A stretch of DNA of 64,000 nt from an uncultured Alphaproteobacteria bacterium (GTDB taxonomy: Bacteria; Pseudomonadota; Alphaproteobacteria; Geminicoccales; Geminicoccaceae), in assembly GCA_937926445.1 (NCBI GenBank), contig CALBAK010000069.1, positions 1-64,000 of the forward strand, in the 5' to 3' direction. Both the position numbers and the translations under genes were made by a program. Of this stretch, positions 55,759-64,000 are shown in pieces. The notes beneath the pieces are model-generated. The model saw only the letters and a list, made by a program, of their open reading frames with translations. It made no database searches and was not told the DNA's origin. The number at the start of each line of letters is the position of its first letter. Positions within the stretch are counted from its first letter, which is position 1.

Positions 55759-56478
55759 ATGCGAACGGGGCTGCTCGCCCGCAAGGTCGGCATGACGCGG
55801 CTGTTCGGCGTGGACGGCAGCCACGTGCCGGTCACCGTGCTCAAGGTGGACAAGGCCGAGGTCGTGGCCGTGCGCACGCCCGAGAAGGACGGCTACTGCG
55901 CCGTCCAGCTCGGTGTCGGAAAGGCGAAGACCAAGAACGTCACCAAGCCGATGCGCGGCCATTTCGCCAAGGCCAAAGTCGAGCCGAAGGCGAAGCTCGT
56001 CGAGTTCCGGGTCTCGCCGGATGCGCTGCTCGAGGTGGGCAGCGAGGTGCACGTGGGCCACTTCGTGGCCGGTCAGCATGTCGACGTTTCGGCGGTCTCG
56101 ATCGGCAAAGGCTTCGCCGGTGCCATGAAGCGGCACAATTTCGGCGGGCTCCGGGCCAGTCACGGCGTGTCGATCTCGCACCGCTCGCACGGTTCGACCG
56201 GTAACCGCCAGGATCCGGGCAAGGTCTTCAAGGGCAAGAAGATGGCGGGCCACATGGGGGCCCGGCGGGTGACCGTGCAGAACCTCGAGGTCTTCGGCGT
56301 GGACCCGGCGACCGGCGTGATCCTGGTCAAAGGGGGCGTGCCGGGGGCGAAGGGCGCCTGGGTCGAGGTGCGCGACGCCGTGAAGCGGGCGCTGCCCAAG
56401 GAGGCGCCGTTCCCGGCTGCGATCGTCAAGGCAGGCGAGGAGGCCCAGGCGATCGTCCACGAGGAGCCGGAGGCCTGA
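55759..56478 (+). CDS. rplC: 50S ribosomal protein L3
   Basis: Early assembly protein near the peptidyl-transferase centre. 239 residues. [39 protein letters not shown], the extended loop [20 protein letters not shown] and [18 protein letters not shown] are as expected. The alanine/glutamate-rich C-terminal tail is a usual alphaproteobacterial extension. Two bases separate it from rplD. Confidence 0.97.
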   Translation: MRTGLLARKVGMTRLFGVDGSHVPVTVLKVDKAEVVAVRTPEKDGYCAVQLGVGKAKTKNVTKPMRGHFAKAKVEPKAKLVEFRVSPDALLEVGSEVHVGHFVAGQHVDVSAVSIGKGFAGAMKRHNFGGLRASHGVSISHRSHGSTGNRQDPGKVFKGKKMAGHMGARRVTVQNLEVFGVDPATGVILVKGGVPGAKGAWVEVRDAVKRALPKEAPFPAAIVKAGEEAQAIVHEEPEA

Positions 56479-56480
56479 GC

Positions 56481-57101
56481 ATGCAGCTCCCCGTGATGAA
56501 CCTGGAGGCGCAGGAGGTCGGGACCATCGAGCTCGACGAGGCGATCTTCGGCGTCGAGGTCCGACCCGACATCCTCCAGCGCGTGGTAGTCTGGCAACTC
56601 GCCAAGCGGCGAGCCGGAACCCACAAGGTGAAGACCCGGGGCGAGGTCAACCGCTCCGGCTCGAAGATCTACAAGCAGAAGGGCACCGGGCGGGCGCGGC
56701 ACGGTTCGCGTCGGGTCAACATCTTCCGCGGCGGTGGCGTCGCCTTCGGCCCGGTGGTGCGCAGCCACGCGATCGACCTGCCCAAGAAGGTCCGGGCGCT
56801 CGGCCTCAAATGTGCGCTCTCGGCCAAGGCCAAGGAGGGCAAACTCGTCGTGGTCGACGAGCTGCGGCTCGACGAGCCGAAGACCAAGCGGGTGCGGGCG
56901 GCGCTCGAACGACTCGGGCTGCGCTCGGTGCTGCTCGTCGGCGGCAAGGAGATCGACCGCAACTTCGCGCTCGGCGCACGCAACCTGCCGGAGGTCGGCC
57001 TGCTGCCGGTCCAGGGTGCCAACGTCTACGACATCCTGCGGCGCGATACCCTCGTGCTCACCAAGGAGGCGGTGCAGGGCCTCGTGGAGCGGCTCGCATG
57101 A
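56481..57101 (+). CDS. rplD: 50S ribosomal protein L4
   Basis: Lines the exit tunnel and, in enterobacteria, represses the S10 operon. 206 residues. [20 protein letters not shown], the tunnel loop [19 protein letters not shown] (lysine of macrolide interest intact) and GRAHFGPVV-like [19 protein letters not shown] are present. C-terminal [17 protein letters not shown]. The stop overlaps the rplW ATG. Confidence 0.97.
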   Translation: MQLPVMNLEAQEVGTIELDEAIFGVEVRPDILQRVVVWQLAKRRAGTHKVKTRGEVNRSGSKIYKQKGTGRARHGSRRVNIFRGGGVAFGPVVRSHAIDLPKKVRALGLKCALSAKAKEGKLVVVDELRLDEPKTKRVRAALERLGLRSVLLVGGKEIDRNFALGARNLPEVGLLPVQGANVYDILRRDTLVLTKEAVQGLVERLA

Positions 57102-57391
57102 TCCGACCTTCTACCTACGACGTCATTGTCGCGCCTGTGATCACCGAGAAGGCGACGCTGCTTTCGGAGAAGAACCAGATCGTCTTCAGGGTCCGGCCGG
57201 ATGCGACCAAGCCGCAGATCAAGGCGGCGGTCGAAGCGCTGTTCAATGTCAAGGTGACGGCCGTCAACACGATGAACGTGAAGGGCAAGGTTAAGCGGTT
57301 CCGCGGCCGGCCGGGCAAGCGGCCGGACACCAAGAAGGCGATCGTGACGCTCGCCGAGGGCTCGCGGATCGACGTGACGACGGGGATCTGA
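57098..57391 (+). CDS. rplW: 50S ribosomal protein L23
   Basis: Tunnel-exit protein that docks SRP and trigger factor. 97 residues. [21 protein letters not shown], the docking-glutamate region near residue 18, [20 protein letters not shown] and [14 protein letters not shown] are conserved. ATG 57098 overlaps the rplD TGA (ATGA), giving translational coupling. Confidence 0.97.
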   Translation: MIRPSTYDVIVAPVITEKATLLSEKNQIVFRVRPDATKPQIKAAVEALFNVKVTAVNTMNVKGKVKRFRGRPGKRPDTKKAIVTLAEGSRIDVTTGI

Positions 57392-57395
57392 GGCG

Positions 57396-58238
57396 ATGGC
57401 GCTCAAGAGCTACAAGCCCACGAGCCCGGGCCGCCGGCAGCTGGTGCTCGTCGACCGCTCCGAGCTCCACAAGGGCAAGCCGGTCAAGGCCCTGACCCGC
57501 GGCAAACCGTCCACCGGCGGGCGCAACCATCACGGCCACATCACCGTCCGCTTCCGAGGCGGCGGCCACAAGCGGTCCTATCGGACGATCGACTTCCGGC
57601 GGCGTAAGTGGGACGTGCCGGCGACCGTGGAGCGGCTCGAGTACGATCCGAACCGGACCGGCTTCATCGCGCTGTTGCGCTACGCCGACGGCGAGCAGTC
57701 CTACATCCTGGCTCCCCAGCGGCTCGCCCCGGGCGACACGGTGGTGGCCGGCGAGAAGGTCGACATCAAACCCGGCAACGCCGCGCCGCTCAAGAACATT
57801 CCGGTCGGCACGATCGTCCACAACGTCGAGCTCAAGATCGGCAAGGGCGGGCAGCTCGCTCGCGCGGCCGGAACCTTCGCCCAACTGATCGGCCGCGACG
57901 GCGACTACGCGCAGATTCGGCTCATGTCGGGCGAGATCCGGCTCGTGCACCAGAACTGCATGGCTACGGTGGGCGCGGTCTCCAATCCGGACCATCAGAA
58001 CGTCAACTGGGGCAAGGCCGGGCGGATGCGCTGGAAGGGTCGGCGGCCGCACAATCGTGGCGTGTCGATGAACCCCATCGACCATCCGCACGGTGGCGGC
58101 GAGGGGCGGACCTCGGGCGGTCGCCATCCGGTGAGCCCGTGGGGCCAGCCGACCAAGGGGCACAAGACGAGGCGCAACAAGCGGACCACCGGGATGATCG
58201 TGCGCAGCCGGCATCTGGCGAAGAAGAGGGGTGGCTGA
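57396..58238 (+). CDS. rplB: 50S ribosomal protein L2
   Basis: Binds the peptidyl-transferase domain and bridge B7b. 280 residues. [58 protein letters not shown] and the catalytic-histidine loop [20 protein letters not shown] are conserved. The C-terminal [17 protein letters not shown] is basic. Three bases before rpsS. Confidence 0.98.
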   Translation: MALKSYKPTSPGRRQLVLVDRSELHKGKPVKALTRGKPSTGGRNHHGHITVRFRGGGHKRSYRTIDFRRRKWDVPATVERLEYDPNRTGFIALLRYADGEQSYILAPQRLAPGDTVVAGEKVDIKPGNAAPLKNIPVGTIVHNVELKIGKGGQLARAAGTFAQLIGRDGDYAQIRLMSGEIRLVHQNCMATVGAVSNPDHQNVNWGKAGRMRWKGRRPHNRGVSMNPIDHPHGGGEGRTSGGRHPVSPWGQPTKGHKTRRNKRTTGMIVRSRHLAKKRGG

Positions 58239-58241
58239 GCC

Positions 58242-58520
58242 ATGCCGCGGTCGGTCTGGAAGGGCCCGTTCGTCGACGGCTATCTGTTCGACAAGGTCGA
58301 GAAGGTGCGCGCTTCCGGGCGCAACGACATCATCAAGACCTGGTCGCGGCGGTCGACCATCGTGCCCGACTTCGTGGGCCTGACCTTCGCCGTGCACAAC
58401 GGCAAGAAGTTCGTGCCGGTCTACGTCACGGAGAACATGGTCGGGCACAAGCTCGGCGAGTTCGCGCCGACCCGCACGTTCCACGGCCACGGCGCCGACA
58501 AGAAGGTCAAGAGGAAGTAG
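58242..58520 (+). CDS. rpsS: 30S ribosomal protein S19
   Basis: Head protein contacting A-site tRNA and S13. 92 residues. [61 protein letters not shown] and [17 protein letters not shown] are all typical. One base separates its stop from the rplV start. Confidence 0.97.
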   Translation: MPRSVWKGPFVDGYLFDKVEKVRASGRNDIIKTWSRRSTIVPDFVGLTFAVHNGKKFVPVYVTENMVGHKLGEFAPTRTFHGHGADKKVKRK

Positions 58521-58521
58521 G

Positions 58522-58902
58522 ATGGGTAAGCCCAAGCAGGAGCGGCGGCTGTCCGAGAGCGAGGCCCTGGCGCAGGGTCTCATGCTCCGGGTGAGCCCGA
58601 GGAAGCTCGATCTGGTGGCCGGGCTCATCCGCGGGCTGCCCGCCGGCAAGGCCGTGACCACGCTCGCCTTCACCCGCAAGCGAGCGGCGGCGACGGTCAA
58701 GAAGGTGCTCGAGAGCGCCATCGCCAACGCCGAGAACAATCACGGGCTCGATGTCGACCGGCTCGTCGTGGCCGAGGCCAGTGTGGGCAAGCAGCTCGTC
58801 ATGAAGCGATTGCACGCGCGGGCGCGCGGACGGGCCGGCCGGATCCACAAATATTGGAGCCGGCTCAGGATCGTCGTGCGGCAAGTCGAGGAGGCCGCCT
58901 GA
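58522..58902 (+). CDS. rplV: 50S ribosomal protein L22
   Basis: Tunnel-constriction protein. 126 residues. [41 protein letters not shown] and the beta-hairpin [20 protein letters not shown] (macrolide-relevant loop intact) identify it. Its stop overlaps the rpsC start (TGATG). Confidence 0.97.
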   Translation: MGKPKQERRLSESEALAQGLMLRVSPRKLDLVAGLIRGLPAGKAVTTLAFTRKRAAATVKKVLESAIANAENNHGLDVDRLVVAEASVGKQLVMKRLHARARGRAGRIHKYWSRLRIVVRQVEEAA

Positions 58903-59609
58903 TGGGCCAGAAGGTCAACCCGGTCGGGCTCAGGCTCGGCATCCATCGCACCTGGGACTCGCGCTGGTACGCCGATGCCGACTACGCCAAGCTCCTGGCC
59001 GAGGATCTGAAGATCCGCGCCTTCCTCGAGAGGCGGCTCGCGCAAGCGGGTGTCAGCCGGGTGATCGTCGAGCGGCCGGCAAAGAAGGCTCGGGTGACGA
59101 TCCACACCGCCCGGCCGGGTGTGGTGATCGGCAAGAAGGGCCAGGAGATCGAGACGCTGCGGCGAGAGCTCGCCCAGCGCTGCTCGGGCGACGTCACGCT
59201 CAACATCGTCGAGGTGCGGAAGCCCGAACTCGACGCCAAGCTCGTGGCCGAGAACATCGCCCAGCAGCTCGAGAAGCGCGTGACCTTCCGCCGCGCCATG
59301 AAGCGCGCGGTGCAGTCGGCCATGCGGCTCGGCGCCCAGGGGATCAAGGTAACCTGCGGCGGCCGGCTCGGAGGTGCGGAGATCGCGCGCACGGAATGGT
59401 ACCGCGAGGGGCGAGTGCCGCTGCACACGCTGCGGGCCAACATCGATTTCGGTCGGGCGACCGCCAAGACGCCCTACGGCACCTGCGGGGTGAAGGTGTG
59501 GGTCTATCGCGGCGAGATCCTCGAGCACGATCCGATGGCGTACGACCGTAGGCTGGCGGAAGCGGGGCCGAGCCAGCGGTCGGAGAGCCGGCGCGGGAGC
59601 GAGGCCTGA
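58902..59609 (+). CDS. rpsC: 30S ribosomal protein S3
   Basis: mRNA-entry helicase component with a KH domain. 235 residues from ATG 58902. [22 protein letters not shown] motif [39 protein letters not shown] and the C-domain [19 protein letters not shown]. The tail ([12 protein letters not shown]) is low-complexity. The stop overlaps the rplP ATG. Confidence 0.97.
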   Translation: MGQKVNPVGLRLGIHRTWDSRWYADADYAKLLAEDLKIRAFLERRLAQAGVSRVIVERPAKKARVTIHTARPGVVIGKKGQEIETLRRELAQRCSGDVTLNIVEVRKPELDAKLVAENIAQQLEKRVTFRRAMKRAVQSAMRLGAQGIKVTCGGRLGGAEIARTEWYREGRVPLHTLRANIDFGRATAKTPYGTCGVKVWVYRGEILEHDPMAYDRRLAEAGPSQRSESRRGSEA

Positions 59610-60028
59610 TGCTGCAGCCCAATCGCACGAAATTCCGCAAGGCGCACAAGGGACGGATCCACGGGCTGGCGAAGGGCGGCTACAGCCTTACCTTCGGTGC
59701 CTACGGGATGAAGGCGCTCGAGCCCGAACGGGTGACCGCACGGCAGATCGAGGCGGCGCGGCGGGCGATCACGCGCCATCTCAAGCGTGCCGGGCGGGTC
59801 TGGATCCGCGTCTTTCCGGACGTGCCGGTGAGCAAGAAGCCGGCCGAGGTCCGGATGGGGAAGGGCAAGGGCTCGGTCGAGTACTGGGTGTGCCGGGTCA
59901 AGCCGGGGCGCATCTTGTTCGAGATCGACGGTGTGCCGCCCGAGCTCGCGGCCGAGGCGATCGAGCGCGGCGCGGCGAAACTGCCGATCCGCACGAAGTT
60001 CGTGACGCGCGTGCAGGAAGGGGTTTGA
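59609..60028 (+). CDS. rplP: 50S ribosomal protein L16
   Basis: Near the A-site and central protuberance. 139 residues. [40 protein letters not shown], the loop [20 protein letters not shown] with the conserved arginine that is hydroxylated in some species, and [15 protein letters not shown]. Overlaps rpsC by one base. Confidence 0.97.
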   Translation: MLQPNRTKFRKAHKGRIHGLAKGGYSLTFGAYGMKALEPERVTARQIEAARRAITRHLKRAGRVWIRVFPDVPVSKKPAEVRMGKGKGSVEYWVCRVKPGRILFEIDGVPPELAAEAIERGAAKLPIRTKFVTRVQEGV

Positions 60029-60032
60029 GGTG

Positions 60033-60239
60033 ATGACGGCGGCGGAGCTGCGGGCGCAGACCGACGACCAGCTCGGACAGAGGCTGTTGGACCTCAAGAA
60101 AGAGCAGTTCAACCTGCGCTTCCAGAAGGCGACGGGCCAGCTCGAGAACACCCGGCGGGTGCGCGAGGTGCGGCGCGAGATCGCGCGGGTTCTCACGGTG
60201 ATGAACGAGCGGCGCCGGGCGGCCGCGGCGAAGGCTTGA
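60033..60239 (+). CDS. rpmC: 50S ribosomal protein L29
   Basis: Small two-helix protein at the tunnel exit. 68 residues from ATG 60033; a GTG directly before it is the alternative start. [40 protein letters not shown] and [16 protein letters not shown] are conserved. GGGTTTGAGG upstream. Confidence 0.95.
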   Translation: MTAAELRAQTDDQLGQRLLDLKKEQFNLRFQKATGQLENTRRVREVRREIARVLTVMNERRRAAAAKA

Positions 60240-60251
60240 GGGACGAGGGCG

Positions 60252-60506
60252 ATGCCGAGGCGGGTGCTGCAGGGCACGGTGGTCAGCGACAAGGCCGACA
60301 AGACGATCGTCGTGCGCGTCGATCGGCGCGTCATGCATCCGATCTACGGCAAGACGGTCAAGCGCTCGAAGAAGTACATGGCGCACGACCCGGAGAACCG
60401 GTTCAAGGTCGGCGACATCGTCAAGATCCGCGAGTGCCGGCCGCTCTCGGCGCGCAAGCGCTGGGAGGTGCTGGTCGAGGGCGGCGAGAGCGGGGCCCAG
60501 GGGTGA
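60252..60506 (+). CDS. rpsQ: 30S ribosomal protein S17
   Basis: Primary 16S-rRNA-binding protein with an OB fold. 84 residues. [40 protein letters not shown] and [20 protein letters not shown] are typical. Twelve bases after rpmC and ten before rplN. Confidence 0.97.
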   Translation: MPRRVLQGTVVSDKADKTIVVRVDRRVMHPIYGKTVKRSKKYMAHDPENRFKVGDIVKIRECRPLSARKRWEVLVEGGESGAQG

Positions 60507-60516
60507 GGATCCAGCC

Positions 60517-60885
60517 ATGATCATGCCGGAGACCGATCTCGAGGTGGCCGACAATTCGGGCGCGCGGCGGGTGGAGTGCATCCGTGTGCTCGGCGGCTCG
60601 CACCGCAAATGGGGCACGGTGGGCGACGTGATCGTGGTCGCCATCAAAGAGGCGATTCCGCGCGGCAAGGTGAAGAAGGGCGAGGTGGCGAAAGCGGTGA
60701 TCGTGCGCACCGCCAAGGAGATCCACCGGCCGGACGGCAGCTCGATCCGCTTCGACAAGAACGCGGCGGTGCTGATCAACAACCAGGGCGAGCCGATCGG
60801 GACGCGGATCTTCGGGCCCGTGACGCGCGAGCTGCGGGCCAAGAAGTTCATGAAGATCATCTCGCTGGCGCCCGAGGTGCTCTGA
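60517..60885 (+). CDS. rplN: 50S ribosomal protein L14
   Basis: Intersubunit-bridge protein and binding site of silencing factor RsfS. 122 residues. [60 protein letters not shown] and [20 protein letters not shown]. Its stop overlaps the rplX ATG (TGATG). Confidence 0.98.
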   Translation: MIMPETDLEVADNSGARRVECIRVLGGSHRKWGTVGDVIVVAIKEAIPRGKVKKGEVAKAVIVRTAKEIHRPDGSSIRFDKNAAVLINNQGEPIGTRIFGPVTRELRAKKFMKIISLAPEVL

Positions 60886-61205
60886 TGGCGGCCAAGATCA
60901 AGAAGGGCGACAAGGTCGTCGTCACGACCGGTCGCGACAAGGGCAAGCAGGGCGAAGTGCTCAAGGTCTTTCCCGACGAGGGGCGGGCAATCGTGCAGGG
61001 CGTGCGGCTCGTCAAGCGGCACACCAAGCCGTCGGCCAAGAACCCGCAGGGCGGGATCGTGACCAAAGAGGCGCCGATCAGCATCGCCAATCTCGCCCAT
61101 CTCGACCCCAAGGACGGCAAGCCGACCCGGGTCGGGTTCCGCTTTCTCGAGGACGGCCGCAAGGTGCGCTACGCCAAGCGCTCCGGCGAGCTGATCGACC
61201 GCTGA
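60885..61205 (+). CDS. rplX: 50S ribosomal protein L24
   Basis: Assembly initiator with a KOW motif. 106 residues from ATG 60885. [20 protein letters not shown] with [11 protein letters not shown] is the KOW motif; [20 protein letters not shown] and [20 protein letters not shown] follow. Ends KRSGELIDR. Ten bases before rplE. Confidence 0.97.
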   Translation: MAAKIKKGDKVVVTTGRDKGKQGEVLKVFPDEGRAIVQGVRLVKRHTKPSAKNPQGGIVTKEAPISIANLAHLDPKDGKPTRVGFRFLEDGRKVRYAKRSGELIDR

Positions 61206-61215
61206 GGGACGCGTC

Positions 61216-61755
61216 ATGGCGAGGCTCAAGGAATATTACGAGAGCACGGTCCGCCCGCAGCTGGTCGAGCGGTTCGGTTACAAGAACCCGTTCGAGGTGC
61301 CGCGCCTCGAGAAGATCGTGTTGAACATGGGCGTGGGCGAGGCGGTCGCCGACCGCAAGAAGCTCGAGAACGCGATGCGCGACATGGCGCAGATCGCGGG
61401 CCAGAAGCCGGTAGCCTGTCGGGCCCGGAAGTCGGTCGCCAATTTCAAGGTCCGCAAGGGCATGCCGATCGGCTGCAAGGTCACGCTGCGCCGCGAGCGG
61501 ATGTACGAGTTCCTCGATCGGCTGATCAACATCGCGCTGCCGCGGGTGCGGGACTTCCGCGGGGTGCCGGAGAAGGCGTTCGACGGCCGCGGCAACTACG
61601 CCTTCGGCATCAAGGAGCAGATCGTCTTCCCGGAGATCAACTTCGACGAGGTGGACGAGGTGCGGGGCATGGACATCATCATCTGCACCACCGCCAAGAC
61701 GAACGAGGAGGCGAAAGCGCTCCTCGCCGGCTTCAACATGCCGTTCCGGAAGTGA
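61216..61755 (+). CDS. rplE: 50S ribosomal protein L5
   Basis: 5S-rRNA-binding protein of the central protuberance. 179 residues. [80 protein letters not shown] and [12 protein letters not shown]-like [22 protein letters not shown] 61216. Three bases before rpsN. Confidence 0.97.
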   Translation: MARLKEYYESTVRPQLVERFGYKNPFEVPRLEKIVLNMGVGEAVADRKKLENAMRDMAQIAGQKPVACRARKSVANFKVRKGMPIGCKVTLRRERMYEFLDRLINIALPRVRDFRGVPEKAFDGRGNYAFGIKEQIVFPEINFDEVDEVRGMDIIICTTAKTNEEAKALLAGFNMPFRK

Positions 61756-61758
61756 GCC

Positions 61759-62064
61759 ATGGCCAAGAAGAGCGCGATCGAGAAGAACGAGCGTCGCCGT
61801 CGCCTTGTCGCGAAGTTCAAGGCCAAACGCATCGAGCTCAAGAAGATCGTGATGGACAAGAGCCGCGATCCCGAGGAGCGCTTCGAGGCGACCCTCGCGC
61901 TCGCGGCCCTGCCGCGCAACGGGGCGGCCGTGCGGGTGCGCAATCGCTGCACGCTCACCGGGCGGCCGCGCGGTTACTACCGGAAATTCGGGCTGTCGCG
62001 CATCGCGTTGCGCGAACTGGCGGGCCAGGGCCAGGTGCCGGGCTGCGTCAAGGCGAGCTGGTGA
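61759..62064 (+). CDS. rpsN: 30S ribosomal protein S14 (zinc-free C- form)
   Basis: Head protein near the A-site. 101 residues, the long form. [40 protein letters not shown] and [19 protein letters not shown]. In the zinc-binding short form this region has four cysteines (C-x-x-C pairs); only isolated cysteines are seen here, so it should not bind zinc. Confidence 0.97.
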   Translation: MAKKSAIEKNERRRRLVAKFKAKRIELKKIVMDKSRDPEERFEATLALAALPRNGAAVRVRNRCTLTGRPRGYYRKFGLSRIALRELAGQGQVPGCVKASW

Positions 62065-62079
62065 GGGCGGGGAACGGTG

Positions 62080-62478
62080 ATGGTTGGCTCTGATCCGCTC
62101 GGCGACATGCTGACGCGCATCCGCAACGGGCAGCGGGCGCAGAAGAGCACGGTCCGCGCGCCGGCTTCCAAGCTGCGGGCGCGAGTCCTCGACGTGCTGA
62201 AGCGCGAAGGCTACATCCGCAACTACGAGACGATCGACGTGCGGCCCGGCATCAAGGAGCTGTCGATCGAGCTCAAATACCACAACGGCGAGCCGGTGAT
62301 CCGGGAGCTCAAGCGGGTCTCCAAGCCGGGCCGGCGGATCTATGCGGGGGTCAAGGACCTGCCGCGGGTCTACAACGGGCTCGGCATCGCCATCATCTCG
62401 ACGCCCAAGGGCGTGGTCTCGGACGCCGAGGCGCGCGAGCTCAAGGTCGGCGGCGAGATCCTCTGCACGGTGTTCTGA
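62080..62478 (+). CDS. rpsH: 30S ribosomal protein S8
   Basis: Central-domain 16S-rRNA binder that represses the spc operon in E. coli. 132 residues from ATG 62080; an immediately preceding GTG (62077) is less likely. [40 protein letters not shown] and [20 protein letters not shown] are conserved. Ends GGEILCTVF. Confidence 0.96.
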   Translation: MVGSDPLGDMLTRIRNGQRAQKSTVRAPASKLRARVLDVLKREGYIRNYETIDVRPGIKELSIELKYHNGEPVIRELKRVSKPGRRIYAGVKDLPRVYNGLGIAIISTPKGVVSDAEARELKVGGEILCTVF

Positions 62479-62481
62479 GCC

Positions 62482-63015
62482 ATGTCGCGCATCGGCAAAC
62501 ATCCCGTCCCCGTTCCCGCCGGCGTCACCGTCGCGGTCGAGGGCAACACGGTCCGCGCCAAGGGCAAGCTCGGCGAGCTCGCGCAAGTGCTGCCGCCCGA
62601 GGTCACGGTGGCGCTCGAAGGCGGGAAGATCGTGATCAAGCCGCGCTCGAGCGAGCAGCGGGCCAAGGCCATGTGGGGCCTCTCTCGCTCGCTCGTGGCC
62701 AATCTGGTCAAGGGTGTCGCCGAGGGCTTCAGCCGCAAGCTCGAGATCAACGGGGTGGGCTACCGCGCCGCGGCGGACGACAAGATCCTGACCCTCCAGC
62801 TCGGTTACAGCCACGACATCAAGTACGCCATCCCGCCCGACATCAAGATCACCTGCGAGAGTCCGACGCAGATCACGATCAGCGGCGCCGATCGGCAGAA
62901 GGTCGGCCAGATCGCCGCCGAGATCAGGAGCTTCCGCAAGCCCGAGCCCTACAAGGGCAAGGGGATCAAGTACGCGGAGGAGGTGATCCTCCGCAAGGAA
63001 GGCAAGAAGAAGTGA
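62482..63015 (+). CDS. rplF: 50S ribosomal protein L6
   Basis: Stalk-base protein next to the sarcin-ricin loop. 177 residues, two related domains. [60 protein letters not shown] and the signature [20 protein letters not shown]. Two bases before rplR's leader. Confidence 0.97.
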   Translation: MSRIGKHPVPVPAGVTVAVEGNTVRAKGKLGELAQVLPPEVTVALEGGKIVIKPRSSEQRAKAMWGLSRSLVANLVKGVAEGFSRKLEINGVGYRAAADDKILTLQLGYSHDIKYAIPPDIKITCESPTQITISGADRQKVGQIAAEIRSFRKPEPYKGKGIKYAEEVILRKEGKKK

Positions 63016-63017
63016 CC

Positions 63018-63380
63018 ATGCTCAGCGCAGAGGAGCGGTTCGAGCGACGGGCGCGGCGCGTCCGCTACCGGATCCGCGTCGAATCGGGCGGCCGGCCGCG
63101 GCTCACCGTGCATCGCTCGAGCCGGCACATCTACGGGCAGATCATCGACGACTCGCAGGGCCGCACGCTCGCCGCTGCTTCGACGCTCGACCGCGAGCTC
63201 AGGGGCGAGCTCAAGACCGGCGCCGACAAGGCGGCGGCCAGACGAGTGGGTCTCTTGCTCGCCCAGCGCGCCAAGGCGGCCGGGATCGAGGCCGTCGTGT
63301 TCGACCGCGGCGGCTACAAATATCACGGCCGGGTGCAGGCCCTGGCCGAGGGCGCCCGCGAGGGCGGGCTCGTCTTCTGA
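63018..63380 (+). CDS. rplR: 50S ribosomal protein L18
   Basis: 5S-rRNA-binding protein of the central protuberance. 120 residues from ATG 63018. [40 protein letters not shown] and [20 protein letters not shown] are typical. It follows the rplF stop by two bases. Confidence 0.97.
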   Translation: MLSAEERFERRARRVRYRIRVESGGRPRLTVHRSSRHIYGQIIDDSQGRTLAAASTLDRELRGELKTGADKAAARRVGLLLAQRAKAAGIEAVVFDRGGYKYHGRVQALAEGAREGGLVF

Positions 63381-63392
63381 GGGCTGGAAGGG

Positions 63393-63950
63393 ATGGCACG
63401 AGGGCGCGAGCGGACGGCCGGGGAAGAGCGCGGCGAGAGCGAGCTGATCGACCGGCTCGTGAGCGTGAACCGGGTCGCCAAGGTGGTGAAGGGCGGCCGG
63501 CGGTTCGGCTTCTCCGCACTGGTGGTGGTGGGCGACGGCAAGGGCCGGGTGGGCTACGGCTCCGGCAAGGCGCGCGAGGTGCCGGAGGCCGTGCGCAAGG
63601 CCACCGAGCAGGCCAAGCGGGCCATGATCCGGGTGCCGCTGCGGCAGGGCCGGACGCTGCATCACGACGTGCAGGGCCGGTTCGGCGCCGGGGCGGTGGT
63701 GCTGCGCGCAGCCCCGCCGGGCACCGGCATCATCGCCGGCGGGCCGATGCGGGCCGTGTTCGAGGCGCTCGGGATCGGCGACGTGGTCGCCAAATCGCTG
63801 GGCTCGAGCAACCCGCACAACATGGTCAAGGCGACCTTCGCGGCCCTCCAGCAGGTCTGCTCGCCGCGCACGATCGCCGCCAAGCGCGGCAAAAAGGTGA
63901 GCGATCTCGTCGGCCGGCGCGAGGGTGTAGAAGGGGCGCGTTCGGAGTGA
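63393..63950 (+). CDS. rpsE: 30S ribosomal protein S5
   Basis: mRNA-entry and fidelity protein. 185 residues. [40 protein letters not shown] (spectinomycin loop region intact), [20 protein letters not shown] and [20 protein letters not shown]- and C-terminal extensions are the usual alphaproteobacterial length. Confidence 0.97.
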   Translation: MARGRERTAGEERGESELIDRLVSVNRVAKVVKGGRRFGFSALVVVGDGKGRVGYGSGKAREVPEAVRKATEQAKRAMIRVPLRQGRTLHHDVQGRFGAGAVVLRAAPPGTGIIAGGPMRAVFEALGIGDVVAKSLGSSNPHNMVKATFAALQQVCSPRTIAAKRGKKVSDLVGRREGVEGARSE

Positions 63951-63970
63951 GGTCGTCCGGGAGCACGCCG

Positions 63971-64000
63971 ATGGCCAACGCCAAGCTCAAGATCACCCAG
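63971..64000 (+). CDS. rpmD: 50S ribosomal protein L30 (first 10 codons; cut by window edge)
   Basis: ATG 63971 opens MANAKLKITQ, the expected start of L30, directly after rpsE with GGGAGCACGCCG upstream. Identification rests on this decapeptide and on spc-operon order (rpsE-rpmD-rplO). Confidence 0.85.
   Translation, partial: MANAKLKITQ

Overview
The window is a high-GC (roughly 70% by eye) chromosomal segment with dense, operon-organised genes. Three things point to an alphaproteobacterium: the gene content and order (rlmB / tRNA-Tyr / tRNA-Gly / tRNA-Trp / secE-nusG-rplKAJL-rpoBC-rpsLG-fusA-tuf followed directly by the S10 and spc ribosomal operons), the red-type form I RuBisCO with CbbX, and the codon bias. 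I cannot name a genus from the sequence alone; a Rhodospirillales/Geminicoccales-like lineage is a guess. No rRNA, CRISPR array, insertion sequence or prophage is visible.

Layout. (1) 1-5747, minus strand: a truncated Xaa-Pro aminopeptidase, a thrS-infC pair with a probable terminator, and a GT4 glycosyltransferase. (2) 5861-16410: an alpha/beta hydrolase, then a complete Calvin-cycle (cbb) locus: divergent LysR regulator cbbR, then cbbF-cbbP-cbbT-cbbA-cbbL-cbbS-cbbX-rpe, closed by a strong hairpin. It encodes RuBP regeneration (FBPase, PRK, transketolase, aldolase, epimerase), CO2 fixation (RuBisCO) and RuBisCO repair (CbbX), so the organism is probably capable of autotrophy or of CO2 fixation as an electron sink. 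(3) 16420-29830: mixed accessory metabolism. It holds a heptad-repeat coiled-coil protein, a giant fused indolepyruvate ferredoxin oxidoreductase and a Tat-exported SMP-30-like protein. A three-gene, translationally coupled putative lipid-tailoring operon follows (GT21/HpnI-like glycosyltransferase, desaturase, methyltransferase). After it come an MltF-like lytic transglycosylase with a damaged N-terminus, an aminotransferase plus VOC pair, an unknown protein and an amidase. (4) 29831-35579: an unusually gene-poor stretch with only an enolase-superfamily enzyme, a D-threonine-aldolase-like enzyme and one candidate small membrane protein, separated by 0.7-1.5 kb gaps. (5) 35580-38777, minus strand: rlmB, tRNA-Thr and an orphan CoxL-like molybdenum hydroxylase large subunit, packed tightly. 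(6) 38815-64000, plus strand: tRNA-Tyr/Gly/Trp and the long transcription-translation supercluster, ending inside rpmD at the window edge.

Regulatory signals I can support: a dyad in the cbbR-cbbF intergenic region, a hairpin immediately upstream of cbbL, promoter-like hexamers upstream of the tRNA cluster, rplJ and rpsL, an 11-bp hairpin between rplL and rpoB, and a terminator hairpin after rpoC. The most notable loose ends are the lipid operon, the heptad-repeat protein, the small membrane-protein locus near 31.9-32.1 kb and the gene-poor stretch around it. I found no clearly new defence or mobile system.
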